64,000 bases of DNA from Rhynchospora pubera (Eukaryota; Streptophyta; Magnoliopsida; Poales; Cyperaceae): contig CM051460.1 in assembly GCA_028095005.1 (NCBI GenBank), forward strand, positions 286,666,238 through 286,730,237. Reading direction: 5' to 3'. A model generated the notes under the pieces. The model did no database searches. It was not told where the DNA came from and worked only from the letters and a program-made list of their open reading frames with translations. Shown here piece by piece: positions 36,144 through 48,299 of the stretch. The first letter of the stretch is position 1. Every line of letters begins with the position of its first letter. A program made the position numbers and the translations under genes.

Positions 36144-37248
36144 TTTTTTTGAAGGTTAGTTGGCGAGATCCAACCAACAATTTTATTAAAAAATAAAAAA
36201 AATAAAGAATTACAAGCTAATTACAAAAATGTCAGAAAAAGGAAAGAAAAAAGTTCAGATGTCCATAAGACACCAAAAAATGCTATCCTGATAAAAAATC
36301 AACAATTGAAGAACCATTTTTTTGATAGGATGGAAATATCATTGGCCAGCTGTATGGGCGTGGAGGAGGGATTATTGAAAATTCTAGCATTTCTCTCCTT
36401 CCAGATCAACCAACATCCTGCCTCCCAAGTTGAATACCAAAGGGTAGGTTTTGGTTTATTTGTAGTATTTCTGTTCTTCCACCAAAAATCCAATAGATTG
36501 CTATGTCAGGCATAAGAATTTGATGTAATAACCTGCGCCCAAGTTGATTTTGCAAAAACGCATTCCAAAAATAGATGTTCACTATCTTCGGTAAAAGAAG
36601 AAGGACATAGGATGCAATTGGTAATTGAAGGCCAGTTTCGTTTTTGCAAGTTTGCTTGGGTCAATATTCTGTCCTTAAGTAGGAGCCAAATGAACACTTT
36701 GACCTTGGTGGGAGCTTTAATCTTCCAAGTGAATGCAAGAATTTGGTTTCGAAGACCAGCATCGACGATAAGTTTGTACGAAGAGGCTGATGAAAAGTTA
36801 CCGTCTGGTGTCCATCGCCAGGAGAGTCTGTCATCTTGAGGGTTTCGAGTAATAGAAATATTAAAAAAAGGGAACCCCCAATGATGTCCTTCAAACTGTG
36901 CGATATATGCTGCATTGACAAAAGTTGTGTAATGTCCGAAGTGCCATATAGTGTATGAACCGTCTTTGTCCAAATAGACTCAGGTTCTGACTGTAATTTC
37001 CAAAGCCATTTTTGCAGAAGAGCTTGGTTCCGACAGTCAAGATTAAGAATGCCAATACCTCCAATCTGTTTTGGCAGGCAACAATTTTTCCAAGTGACTA
37101 GACAGTGACCTCCGACACATTTCTCGTTTCCTTTCCAAAAGAAATTACATCGAATTCTATCTAGATGTTTAAGAAGCCAAGCAGGGAGGCGTATGACCTG
37201 CATGTAATGCAAAGGCATAGCAGAGAGCACTTAGTTAACCAACGTCAG
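36144..37248 (-). mobile_element. 5'-truncated L1-type LINE, minus strand
   Basis: AATTTTCTATAATCT occurs at 36129-36143 and 37249-37263, a 15 bp target-site duplication. The T-run at 36144-36150 is the poly-A tail of a minus-strand insertion. Coding remains are the late RT and zf-RVT region: AWLLKHLDRIRCNFFWKGNE, then after a frameshift near 36850 SSASSYKLIVDAG, TKVKVFIWLLLKDRI and CILCPSSFTEDSEHLFLEC, and near the end GCWLIWKERNARIF. It has at least one frameshift and one stop. It resembles the L1 at 28017 in domain content but not closely in sequence. Confidence 0.9.
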
Positions 37249-37865
37249 AATTTTCTATAATCTAAACATTATAATATAATCAATGTATTAATTTTTTTTC
37301 TCAATTTAAACAGTGTGCTTAAACATTAAATTAATTTTAGATTATAAAATTTATATGCTTGCTCACATATATATGAGTAATCCCGTCATATAATATTTTC
37401 TAATTATAGAACTCTAAAATATTTTAGCTTATTTTCTGAGCCTCATAAAATTTAATGTTTATGCACAGTTTCATTCTTTGATTGTTTGAAACCTTTTAAA
37501 AATTTATTTCTCTATTTAAATTTCTGTACTTATTTAAAATATATGGAGAATTTTGTCATGTAAGATTTTTTAATTATGGACTTATATAATTATATAGACA
37601 ACTATTGACGACGTCTCAAAAAAAAATTTAAAAACATATAGCATAAGCTTTGAGAAAAAAAATTAGTTCGCGCAATATGATAATAGCATGGAGTACCAAT
37701 TTATTAGCAATTAACAATTTCGAATTTGTCTTTTATGTTTGCCTTTAAAAATACCAGATATGTTAATACTTTAAATAAAACATGGTGATGATTAAAAAAA
37801 ATTCAATGATTGATATAAAATTTTTAAAAATAGTTTGCGCAACGCACGAAAAGACCACTAGTTAC

Positions 37866-38215
37866 TAGAGTATTGCATGGAATGGAACTGCTGGTATTGA
37901 AATCCATGCTTGCTGGTATCACAGTCATGTTAAGTATCGTGTGAGGTTGGTTGTTGTACATGATTGTGTTTTGTTATTGATATATTGTGGTTCGATTGGA
38001 AGTTTGTTTATAATTATGATTTGACTTGTTCATTTGGTTTGCCATTGTGTAAAGGAAACTGGTGATATTTGTACATGTGCGAGAAAGTTGAGGTTAATTT
38101 AAATGTGCCTTCTTTTCTTTAATTTATAGGGTGGTGCTTAATTACCTCACCTGTTTGTTTAAGTGTTGTTAAATGCCAAGGCCTTATTTGTTTGGTGAAC
38201 TCTTGGTTGAAGCCT
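37866..38215 (+). pseudogene. lipoxygenase pseudogene 1, 3' UTR fragment
   Basis: Matches the lipoxygenase 3' flank (about 21060-21400): acatgattgtgtt, gattggaagtttgtttataa, tggtttgccattgtgtaaag and gccaaggcctt. It was split from its last exon (35249-35508) by the AT-rich block and L1 insertion. The minisatellite at 38300 begins just after. Confidence 0.85.
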
Positions 38216-38299
38216 CACGCTATCGGATTTTGGATTGGGAAGGAAGGAGGGAGGTGGAGAATAACAGAGACGCTGTCATTGGAGATTGGGATCGATTGG

Positions 38300-38760
38300 G
38301 CTTCTGCGTTCTCAACGGATACGGATGTCGTTGGAAATTGGGCTTCTTGCATTCTCAACGGATCAACTCATTCTAAGTCTCAACGAATACCCCAAAAGTA
38401 ACATCCGTTCTCAACGAATGCAATTTCCGTTCTCAACGAATAGCACAACAGTGACATCCGTTCTCAACGGATCCTTCTGTCAAAGGAGATTGGGCTTCTT
38501 GCATTTTCAACGGATCAACCCCCCTTCTCAACATATGCAACAAAACTGGTTTCCGTACTCAACGGATCAATTTCCGTTCTCAACAAATAGCACAACAGTG
38601 AAATCCGTTCTCAATGGATACTAATGTCATTGGAGATCGGGCTTCTTTCGTTCTCAACGGATGAACCTCCGTTCTCAACAGATACCACAATGGCACAAAA
38701 CTATCATCCATTCTCAACGGTTCCAATTTGTGTTTTCAACGGAACAATTTCCATTCAATC
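38300..38760 (+). repeat. CGTTCTCAACGGA minisatellite, cluster A
   Basis: About 15 copies or variants of gttctcaacggat occur in 460 bp, many as the full inverted pair TCCGTTCTCAACGGA. A longer unit also recurs (cattggagattggg, gggcttcttgc). It lies between lipoxygenase pseudogene 1 and pseudogene 2. Confidence 0.85.
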
Positions 38761-41460
38761 CACCTCCTCTCTCCCTATGAAATTACTGAAATATAAATGA
38801 ATTGAGGACTAACCATTGAATTTGAAAATCAATGTAAAAATTGTTTGTGTATGCCTCGACAAGTTAAGGACATCATCTATCTATATGTGATGTAAAACAT
38901 AGAAATATCATAATACATTTACATAAACACGCGTGCGCATTTCATAATACATTTTGGGTCTCCACACTCTCCGCAAATTCCAAAGGAAGAGAAGGGGTAG
39001 GGAGGGAAAGAGGAGGAACATGACGAACAAAGCTTGAAACTTCACGACGGGTAGAAGAGCATGAAGTGTTGTGTCTGATAGAGAAACCGGTAACCAAAGA
39101 ATTACTTCTTTCAAAAAAAAAAAAATGAAGTGTTGTGTCTGATAGAGAAATTTTAACCTCTAGCTTCTAGGCATGAGATATGCCAGGTTAAGAGATCTTA
39201 GAAACCACCTGAATTCCTCGTTAAATATAAGCATATGACTTACAGTCTGTATGGTTGGTATCTTAGTGTATTCTATTTAATGCACGCAAGGAGTTTGATG
39301 AAATGCTCGACTGGCGTTTTGTCAGTTGTGGGACTTTACAACACCAAAATTAACTATTTTCGAAAGGGCTTGAAATATTTCCCAAAAGTACTATGGTAAA
39401 GATTTTAACAAAGTATGTCCCCCTGATAAGGGAGAGGATCGTGCCAGGCCTGTGTTGGGTTGCACCGCATCGTACTGGACACCCTGTTAGTGCCACATGT
39501 AATTTTATTATAGTTGTTCGAAAAGATAAATGATCTGCAGTACTAATGGTAGAGATCGAGATCAAATGTTTTTAATTGTTGTATTTCTCCTCCTGGAACT
39601 TAAATAAATTGAAGATATAATGTAAGAAAGTTTTTGTGTGCATGTTTGTAGAGGAAAATTGTAATCATAGTTAAAGAGTTACATCTGTTATAGACAAAGT
39701 AGGTAAGTTCAAAGTAGGAACAGGCATTTTGACTTGATAAAATTAAATACAATGTTTTAAATTCATGAATTTGCTTATTCAAAAAATTAATCTGATTCTC
39801 TAAAAAAATATGAATGAAGCTGACGAAAATTTGTGAAGAACTGATGAAAAATTTGCTCATGATAGCAGGACTCAAGTCAGCTGTGATAAAATGATTATAG
39901 GTAAGAGCAATTTTTGGGATCAATTTGACCATACAGACACTGCAAACTAAGAGGATAGTGCTGGTATTTAAATAATTAGTCTTACTTTAGTTCATGGACG
40001 GTGACTTATAGTTATAAAATTATCCTATGATGTAAGATAACATGCAATGCAAGGACTGTATGTGCTGTTTTATCAACCACTGGTAGTGCAAGGACACTAC
40101 TTACAGTCAGAGCAGAGTTTTTGTGCTAGACTTTCCCATGAGTGCTCTATGGGAATTGGCAAAATCTTTTATTGCAGTTAATGATTCTGGGTATCACCAA
40201 CTCATCAGCCACTGGTAAGTGGGGGTCCTTGATATACAATATCTTGCATTACAAATATATTAAATCTGACAGTATGTAGTTAGCATCAAAACCAAGATTA
40301 TGATTGTGCACCTATGGTGAATTAATGCCACAGAGGTTAGTGTATACAGATGCATTTGGTTAAATGGTAATCTATTCTGTCTACAACATGGTTATGCTGA
40401 TACTGTTTTAGATGATGTATTAAAAATGGATCACTGGAATATTAAAATTTACCGTGTATACTGCCCCACCCAATTGAAAATGTAAATCATAGACCTTATT
40501 TGTTAGCTCATCAAGGACAGAGTAGAAATTATTATGCAATAAGCCTATTGATAGAGATACCATCCAACAATTGACACTGATACCTTGATTGGACTTTTGA
40601 AATTCTGCTAGGTTATATACTCATGCAGCAGTTGAGCCATTCGTAGACAATTGAGTGCAATATAACCAATATACAAGTTACTTGATCGACAATTTAAGGA
40701 CACTATGCGCACAAATGCCCTTTCTAGAAATATCTTTTTAAATTCTGGGGGAATGCTCAAGACAACTATTGAGGATGCGCATGCCACCTATTTGGGCCCA
40801 GTGAAGAATATGTTGTTCAGATCCTAAATTTACTCAATATTCGAGGGAAATATGATGGCAATTCCTTCTTAGAGATCCACATGAAAAGTGCTTTGAATTT
40901 CAATGGTTCTTTAGGACCACACTAGGCTGTACTTTGCTGTTAAACTTTGGATTGACCTATATTCAAAGTCTATATATTTCCTTGCTTATATTTTGTTGTA
41001 GAAGTTGCTTGGTTGATCAAGCTGGGTTGGACCAAGTGTGCCAGCGTCTAAAGACTGCTCTGTGGTTAAGAAAAATAATCATAGTTTCTAATAACTCAAT
41101 TCTCTGTTGCTCAAAACTCAACAAAAATCAATAAAGATCAAACTGCTTCCATTGTTTCACATTACATGCCAAGAAAACTGCAAGCTCTCTAGAAATTCAA
41201 CCACTCTCTTGTCTTTCCAAACCTTTCATAGATACCATATAGCAGGTGATGGCCATTGAGACAGGGAATGCTGAATATGATCAAATGTTTCTAAACTGGC
41301 ATCATCCATTGCCGTCATCGATCCCATTGACGCACATAAATGCCCTTGCTAGAAGTATCCTTTTAAATTCTGGGGGAATGCTCGAGAGAACTATATATGT
41401 TTCCTGACAAGTATGTGATGGAGATATCTTCCAAGGTTAAGAGGTGACCTTCTACTCAAC
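38448..41460 (+). repeat. segmental duplication, copy A
   Basis: Collinear with 59579-63960. Shared landmarks include the second half of minisatellite cluster A, the sequence around gtatgcctcgacaagttaag, the lipoxygenase exon remnants and the partially repeated exon 9. Relative to copy B it lacks about 360 bp (60890-61250), a 176 bp MITE (61531) and about 700 bp (62790-63560). Confidence 0.9.
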
Positions 41461-41850
41461 TCATGCAAATGGTTTAGTGTTGGCTGGTTTTTAAAGCAAG
41501 GTAAACTTATTAAGAGAGTTATAAAATTGAAAACTTCTGATGACAGTAAATTTGAAAAGATTTTGTAAAATTTTAGCAGTGGAATTATTATAACGTTTGA
41601 AAAAAATTGTTGAAAATTTATAAGGTGTGTAGTATGACTTTGTATAGCAGATAATGCAGTTCTAGGTGAAACTTCCTTTGGTTCATTCTTTTCTAGGAAT
41701 TGAAAAGTGGAATGGAATTAGCTTCATTCCTTTAAAAGGAAAATTTTATTGCTTCGTATACTGCCCTTTATTATAATACAATAGTGTTGACCTTTTAGGC
41801 ATGTATGGCGTGAATTTGATCAATTCAAAGGTATGTTGAAAAATTATTCC
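39130..41850 (+). pseudogene. lipoxygenase pseudogene 2
   Basis: Exon and intron remnants lie in gene order. Intron 2-like sequence runs 39140-39420. Exon 3 end is at 39421-39510 (gataagggagaggatcgtgc). Exon 6 is near 39815-39900 and the 3' half of exon 8 at 40107-40217 (through gggtatcaccaactcatcag). Exon 9 start is at 40611-40760 (ttatatactcatgcagcagt). A second partial exon 9 copy is at 41334-41445, and intron 9-like sequence runs to about 41850. Exons 1, 2, 4, 5, 7, 10 and 11 are missing or unrecognisable. Retained intron sequence shows DNA-level duplication. No protein can be made. Confidence 0.9.
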
Positions 41851-41859
41851 ACGTCACCA

Positions 41860-42720
41860 ATTTCCTCAGTTGGACAAAGAGAACCCTTGTGACGCAATAT
41901 GAAAAATGGCTCACCCGAGATGGTATCTCGGGGTACTTCACCCGAAGTACCTTAGGGATTTTTCCATTCACTCGAGATATCTCCGGGTGCATGATGCGGG
42001 TAATCACTCAAGGTCACTCAGATTGTTCAATCCGAACAAGACACGAGTCACTCTTCCGAAGTATGTTGGGGCGCTACATATCTTCCAAAGTATGTTGGGG
42101 CGCTACATATCTTCCGAAGTACCATGGGGTTCCGAGTATAACGCGAACTCAACCCGAGAGGGTACCTCACCAAAGGATATCTCTCACCCGAGGGTACTTC
42201 ACCCGAGACCTCACCCTCACCCTCACCCGAGTGCATCTCACCAAGACCTCTCCCGAGGATACCCAGGGATGTTGCATCCGAGCACGACGCGAACTGAATC
42301 TCATCCGAACCTATCTCAGAATCTGACGAGGACTATCTTTAGTTTAGGACATTACTATATTTGTAATTTTATATTTTCTTTCTCTTTCTACAAATTTTCT
42401 TTTTTATGGTACTATTTTTGAAAATATACTGACTTGTTGTCCAAGGTGCCGCCTCCTATATAAAGGGGTGCTTGTCATTGTAAAAGATAGTTGATTAATT
42501 AATGAAATCTCTCTTTGGGCTCTTTGAGTTCCTCTTTTCTATTTAGCATTTATTTGTGATTTCTAATTCCACTAAACCATTTATCGCCGGTCTCCTCTGG
42601 CGGACCAGTGGTTTGGGACGAGCGCCGTCGTCACCTTGCTTCTCTTTCTTCTTCTCTCCTTGATCTGCTGATCTCAGCTTCACCAGCTTCTCTCCAAGCT
42701 TGAAGAACGGAAGTTTTATT
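41860..42720 (+). repeat. LTR-like or promoter-bearing repeat with CACCCGAG words
   Basis: The first half (41900-42320) is packed with acccgag, ttcacccgag and ctcaccctcaccc variants. It includes a perfect-looking 29 bp tandem pair (42061-42089 and 42090-42118, gtatgttggggcgctacata...). The second half has a TATA box (CTATATAAA, about 42456-42464) and then a T/C-rich leader. The architecture resembles a plant LTR, but no second LTR, primer-binding site or coding region is present. It could be a solo LTR. It interrupts lipoxygenase pseudogene 2. Confidence 0.4.
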
Positions 42721-42809
42721 GTATTTGGGATTGGGAGGGAGGGAGTGGGGAGGAGATTAACAGAGACGCTATCTCAGGTCTCATATAGTCATATGTCGCT
42801 GTTGGGTTT

Positions 42810-43210
42810 CTTGCGTTCTCAACGGAACAACTATCGTTCATAACGGATGTCATTGGAGATCGGGATTGGATTTCTTGCGTTCTCAATGGAACAATTTCCG
42901 TTCATAACGGATATAGTTGGAGATCGGAACTGGGCTTATTGCGTTCTCAACTGAATAAATTCCGTTCTCAATGGATGTTATTGGAGATCGGGATTGGACT
43001 TTTTGCGTTCTCAACGGACTAATTTCCGTTATAAACGGATTTTGTTGGAGATCGGGACTGCCGGACTGGGCTTTTTGCGTTCTCAACAGAACAACTTCCG
43101 TTCTCAACAAATGTAGTTGGAGATTGGAATTGGATTCTTGCTTTCTCAACGGATAACTTCCGTTCTCAACTATTGTCTAAAAAAAAGGAACTTCCGTTCT
43201 CAACGATACC
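42810..43210 (+). repeat. CGTTCTCAACGGA minisatellite, cluster C
   Basis: About five units of roughly 70 bp, each with ttggagatcggga, a gggctttttgcgttctcaac segment and then ttccgttctcaacgga. Around 13 copies or variants of the inner palindrome are present. The leader ggattgggagggaggga...acagagacgct (about 42729-42772) also precedes cluster A near 38233-38275, so clusters A and C belong to one element family. Confidence 0.85.
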
Positions 43211-43214
43211 ACAA

Positions 43215-44388
43215 AGGTGCCTCGTCCTTTTCATTCATTCCTCCTGCCAAGCCAAGCGCCTCATCCTCCAAGACCCAAATAGTGTAGTTTGGATGCTTCA
43301 CGTCAATGTTTCCAAGCAGGCTAGCAGAGAAACTAGACATGTCAGTGCAACAGTGCCTCTCTCAGCCTTTATATTTTTGTTTCCCTCTACAATACCCACT
43401 TGTAGAATTTGAACAACTATTCTCAAAAAAATAAAAAGGAAATTTAATTTAATTTATCTATAAGTCCATACAGATATATTATTTTTATGAAACATCTAGC
43501 CTTACAGATTGTTAGTCTTAATTAAAACATACCCATTTTGATTAATTTGAAATTTATGTTAATATATCTATTGCTCAAATGATACAATTTGCTATGATCA
43601 TTGAATAATCAGCGGACCAATCACAATGAAACTGTAATTGAAAATTTCTCCAATTATCATAATAGCTTTCTGCATGATAATATATATATATATATATTTT
43701 TTAGATCATGTAATAATGGCATTGAATCGTTAACATTGACCATAATTTTTGTTGTTACGTAATTCTTTGTGAAATTAATGTAACACAATTTTTTTCCCCA
43801 AAAGCTATCTTCAAATAATATCTTGTTCTGACCTAAAATGCATATATTTACTTAAAGTACGAGCCCTTTTAGTTTCAAATGTAGAAGTGTTGAGTTTAAA
43901 CTTTCTTACTCTGGTTCGGTTATAAAACGATTGCAGGGCTTTTTGGTTCTCCTCTCCATCTCTCCTTCGGTCTACAGTCAACACACAAAATTTTATTTTT
44001 TTTTTAATTTCTAGTCTACACAAATCAAACCACGTGATAAGTACGACTATAGAATGCTCTTCATACAGAAAAAAGCTGGGTGTACCTGTGCCACTGTCGG
44101 TGGCTTCCCGCGCCCGCGCCACTGACAACGACGTCCTGACATATTTATTTTTTCAAATTTCGCAAGTCAAATGTTTTGTATTAAGCCAGTGAGTTGAGGC
44201 TAAGTTACCAGCAGTTCAATGACATTTATTCATTTACTAAACCACTTAAAGAAAATATACATACGATTAATATGATAGAGAAATTATTTTAGGAGGAAAA
44301 CAAAAAAAAAATTAAATTCACTATAGCCGAATTGCCATCTGTGAGATACGCCACAAAAGAAATAAAGGACGAAAAAACATTTTACTAA
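43215..44388. other. gene-free stretch
   Basis: AT-rich with an (AT)n tract at about 43680-43700. The longest frame (minus strand, near 43811-44128) shows no recognisable domain. No gene supported. Confidence 0.5.
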
Positions 44389-44397
44389 ACTCATATA

Positions 44398-44690
44398 TAT
44401 GCCTGTCAATATCCAGTCGTTTTCGTATGTTCCGTTCCGTCCAAAACAAAAGAGAAAACGAACAGAAAAATCATTTCATTTACAGAAACGAATCAGAGAA
44501 GATTATACCATTTTATCAAAACATAACACGGAAATAAGAAATTATAATGAAAAATTGAAAAGGGAACTGAATGGAACAGAAAAATCATTTCGTTCACCGA
44601 AATAAAACGGAAACGAAAAGAATGGTTTTATTATGTTATTGAAACATAACAAGTTTGTTCCGTGCCCGTTTTGCACGTTTTACATCCCTA
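44398..44690. mobile_element. TTTCGTTT-family hAT-type MITE
   Basis: Starts TATGCCTGTCAATATCC and ends TTTTACATCCCTA. CTCATATA flanks both ends (44390-44397 and 44691-44698), an 8 bp target-site duplication. The interior is rich in gaaacgga and catttcgtt words. Non-coding. Confidence 0.75.
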
Positions 44691-44751
44691 CTCATATATT
44701 TACAAAAATGCTATCTATGGAAAAGCATAAGTGACCAAAGTGAACTACAAC

Positions 44752-44960
44752 CAGTGTTCTAAATATGGTGTTGTGTCGTGTCAAACACGTCGTGTTCATA
44801 TCAACTGTCGTGCCGTATCTAAATATTTCACGTGTCGTACTGTGCCGTGTTTAAATTATGAGGGATTGATAGGACACATCACGCCTCATGTCCCCGTGCC
44901 GTGTTATCTCGTGTTATGTCTTCTTGATGTGTCGTTTTATGACGTGTTCGGACACACCTA
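44752..44960. repeat. CGTGTCGTGT-family MITE remnant
   Basis: Starts near CAGTGTTCTAAATATGG, close to the TAGTGTTCTCCAAA terminus of the element at 33272. It is dense in gtgtcgtgt and cgtgccgtgt words up to ggacacacct. The right terminus and target-site duplication are not clear. Confidence 0.6.
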
Positions 44961-44964
44961 AATT

Positions 44965-46890
44965 TTTAACATAAATATAATTTGTTACAGAATTTAAAAA
45001 TCATGTCTAATAAAAATATGTCACAAATTATGAAAGTAGACATGCTTTACAATTGAATTAAAATACAGATTAACTTTTTATATTTAATTTTGATGTGAAA
45101 ATATTTTTAATTTTATAGTAATCATCTTTTTTTTTTCTGGACTTAGGACCGGGTATGTTTGAGAAAACTTATTATTCCGTCAGAATTTTTGAAGGCAAAG
45201 ATTGAAGGTGTTGATAAATTTAAAATAGATAATTTTGAATTTTAATTATATCATTTCATTCAGAAAAATGTGATCTGAATTAACATTCCTAATTCACAAG
45301 ATCATATCATTTTTTGATATCGTATGCGCTAGGAAACAAGGAGATAGAAAAAAAAAAAGGATTTCTAAATCTTGCAGTAAAAAGAAAAAAAAATCAATTT
45401 CAGACAATTAAAGAGATGAATATATGGACCTAAGATTCTAAATATCATGTATATGCCACAAAGGAAAATAATATTAGAAATGGATATGCCATTATTGATG
45501 GGCTCTCTCTTGCCAGATGGCAATACCTCCTTCAAAAAAAAAAAAAAAAAACCGCAAGGTAATAAAAAATGCAAAAGGAAATACTGTCACCGTTTTTGGT
45601 GCTTGCTACTGTAATGGGAATTCTAATTATGGAACTCTATGTGTAAGGCAAAATTCAAATATCTTAGAAATATGTAATTTCATATGTATTGACATCTCTC
45701 CTTATACTTGATATTGAAAAATTCAATCCCAATCAACTCTAATATCATACCTTAACTAACAAAATTATATTAATTTTGTCCTTGAAATATTATTTTCTAA
45801 TTTGTATCAGAAACGCTTAGAGATAAGAAAGTCAAAATTAGTAAAAGAGAAAATGTTTCCAAGATATGAGGACTAGTATTTCCAAAATACCAAATCCAAC
45901 GAGTAATTTCGTAAGTTAGGCATTTTTAATTGTGTACACACCAATTTGAGGGAGGGTGATGAAAGATATAAGGTCTACATGTATATGTATAAACCGAATG
46001 GTGTAGCATGAGGTTCATATGAATCATTTAGATCAACACAAGCACTGTTCGAACCAAATAGTGAACAGGTGAGTCAAGACCAATAATTTTGTGTGGTACA
46101 ATTCAAACCGAATTGTCTGCAATTCAGACTGAACTGGAACTCAGATTGAATTCTAGACCGAATTGTGCATCAAGCTAGCATATTTGGCATGTTTAAAATA
46201 GGAATATTCAAATTATTTCAAGTACAACGTTTACCTATGGAATTAATGTCTTTAAATAATGAAGAGGATATGATGTGTGTCAGAAGAGAAGAAAATTTGA
46301 AGAATAAAGACAAAATTTTATATTTTAGTGAATTACCAAAAAAGGCTACTTGACATACGTAATGTTATGTCTTTTATCTCTCCTTCTCCTTCAAACAATG
46401 TATCTTAGAAAATAACTAAAAAATAAGAGTGTGCATGTGTGTGGAGGACATATGAACCAAGTTTGTGCTCAATCTCATTAAATCTCGTGTTCTCTTTGTA
46501 TTTAATTGTGTGATTATCTTTTCTAAGATTTTCGTACTGACTAATCCTAGAGCACGTTAAACAACTTGAATATTTTTATAAAATAAGTAGCTTTTGTTAT
46601 GTACCTTCTATCAGTAACAGATCCATTTGCACGAAAATAACAGATCCATTCATAAAACAATCAGCGCACAACTTCAATATGTTTATAAAATAAGTAGCTT
46701 CTTGAACGAAAATATTAGTTTAATTACACTTTTGGGTCTCGACAAGAATTTACCAAATAAAAAGAATTGACTTTGTTGGGTATTCATCTAGAGCGTCAAA
46801 ACATTAGTCCCATTTGCTAATTTATTTTGTTCAGTAGCTAAATTGACTGACTGGCTGTTTATAAATTAACAGAGACTTGTTCACTAACAG
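44965..46890. other. gene-free AT-rich stretch
   Basis: No gene is seen. A local direct duplication (tttataaaataagtagctt near 46575 and 46683, with atccatt...cacgaaaataacagatcca between) is the only structure noted. Confidence 0.45.
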
Positions 46891-46894
46891 TAAC

Positions 46895-48295
46895 AGCATT
46901 TGTACGAAAATAATATACGGAATTGCTTAGAACCATTCCTAAGATACTATCATCCTCGTCATCCTCATGCGTACGTAACTAACTCATCCCCCCTCACGCG
47001 TACACTCTCTCCCCTCCCCCCCTCCTCCGTACGCTATCTCCCTCCCCTGCCCCCTCCTCCCTCCCACGTACGCAGTCCCCCCCTTCCCCCTCCTCCCTCC
47101 CACATACGCGGTCCCCCCTCCCCCTCCTCCCTCCCATGTACACCGTCCCCCCACCCTTCTCCTCTTTCTCCTACACACTTTATAACTGTTGAATTTAATA
47201 TATTTAAATGTTGAAGGCAATATCGTAATTGTTGAAGTTAATATATATAACTGTTGGGGCGGCTCTTGATGAGTATTTTAGAGAAAAGTTCTTCTCTTTT
47301 CGCTCGCAACATTAGTAGTTACGAACAAAAAGCCCAACTCAATGATCCCAGACGGGCAAGAACCTTATGCTGGTACAAACAAAAATGAACAACATGAATC
47401 TTATGCAGTTATGCTGGTAACGGGAACATGAGCCACTAAACTGGTGCTCACCCAGGATAAACTACATGAGCTTTACTAGCAAAATTAAAATTTTGGACAC
47501 TCTTATCTGAAAATACTATTCGGGTTCAAACAACCTACAACTCTTTCCGAAAAATGGAAGGACGACGTGCTCATGGCTTCTTACGATATTATTCCTCCTT
47601 TCAAAGACAGTATAACTTCAACAGTTATGTACTTAATTTCAACAGATATCTATTTAATTTCAACAGTTACATATATAACTTCAACAGTTACACATATAAC
47701 TTCAACAGTTATATATATTAATTTCAACAGTTACATGTATAACTTCAACAGTTACATATATAATTTCAACAGTACATATATAACTTCAACAGTTATATAT
47801 ATTAATTTCAACAGTTACATATATAACTTCAACAGTTATATATATTAACAAAATAAAGAAAAACTGGTGAATTGAAACCGAGATTTGCGACTTCATTCAG
47901 CAGATTCTCCGTCTTAAGTAGTAATGCTGTTTTGTCGCCGAGAATTCAATAATGCAACGGTGGGTTATATTGGGGGTCAAGCTGCTTGCAGCGAATCCGC
48001 AGAGCGGCCAATTTCTTATGCCCGATAAACGAGTTTCAATTTCCCTGTATTTCAGATTTTCTGCTTCGTTAAGAGTGATTAGGAGGAGGACTGCGTACGC
48101 AGGAGGGAGGGAGAGGGGAGAGGGGTGGGGGACGGACAGCGTATCCTGCGCGAGGGAGAGGGGATGGGGAATAAAAAATGCGTTGGATTTCTAAAAAAAA
48201 GAAAAAGCGTCAGGGGATAATTTTAAAAATAGAAAGAGGTTACTGAAGATGACGGATCTTGGAGATGATCCTTATCATTTCCGAAATAATATTTG
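46895..48295. mobile_element. probable foldback element with minisatellite arms
   Basis: The left arm holds CT-rich repeats of about 36 bp (46980-47165, cctcctccctcccacgtacg) and then tataactgttgaa words. The right arm holds the same in reverse order and strand: a 21-24 bp minisatellite of ttcaacagttatata (47606-47848) and a GA-rich block (48085-48170, gactgcgtacgcaggaggga). The outermost ends are also loosely inverted (aataatatacggaa...cctaagat at 46909 against its complement near 48250-48295). The middle (47255-47600 and 47850-48060) is unique sequence with no recognised gene. No target-site duplication was found. Confidence 0.6.
47606..47848 (+). repeat. minisatellite of TTCAACAGTTATATA units
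   Basis: About eleven units of 20-24 bp (aacttcaacagttacatata and variants). The open frame across it (YINFNSYIYNFNS) is only the repeat read in frame. Inverted copies of the same word lie at 47180-47250. Confidence 0.9.
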
Positions 48296-48299
48296 CGTG

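Noticed and set aside
38300..38760. Evenly spaced short palindromic repeats that resemble a CRISPR array
   Set aside because: The host is a eukaryote, the spacers are not of constant length, the 'spacers' themselves repeat (cattggagatcggg), and no cas-like gene is present. It is a minisatellite.
38908..39114. 68-codon minus-strand frame also conserved at 60066-60272
   Set aside because: Conservation is explained by the recent segmental duplication, which preserves non-coding DNA equally; there is no recognisable motif.
43811..44128. 105-codon minus-strand frame
   Set aside because: No homology or motif recognised, AT-rich ends, no start context; not enough support for a gene.
46900..47214. 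104-codon proline-rich frame
   Set aside because: It is the translation of CT-rich 36 bp repeats; no conserved residues outside the repeat.
47567..47848. 93-codon frame with repeated YIYNFNS
   Set aside because: Translation of the TTCAACAGTTATATA minisatellite.
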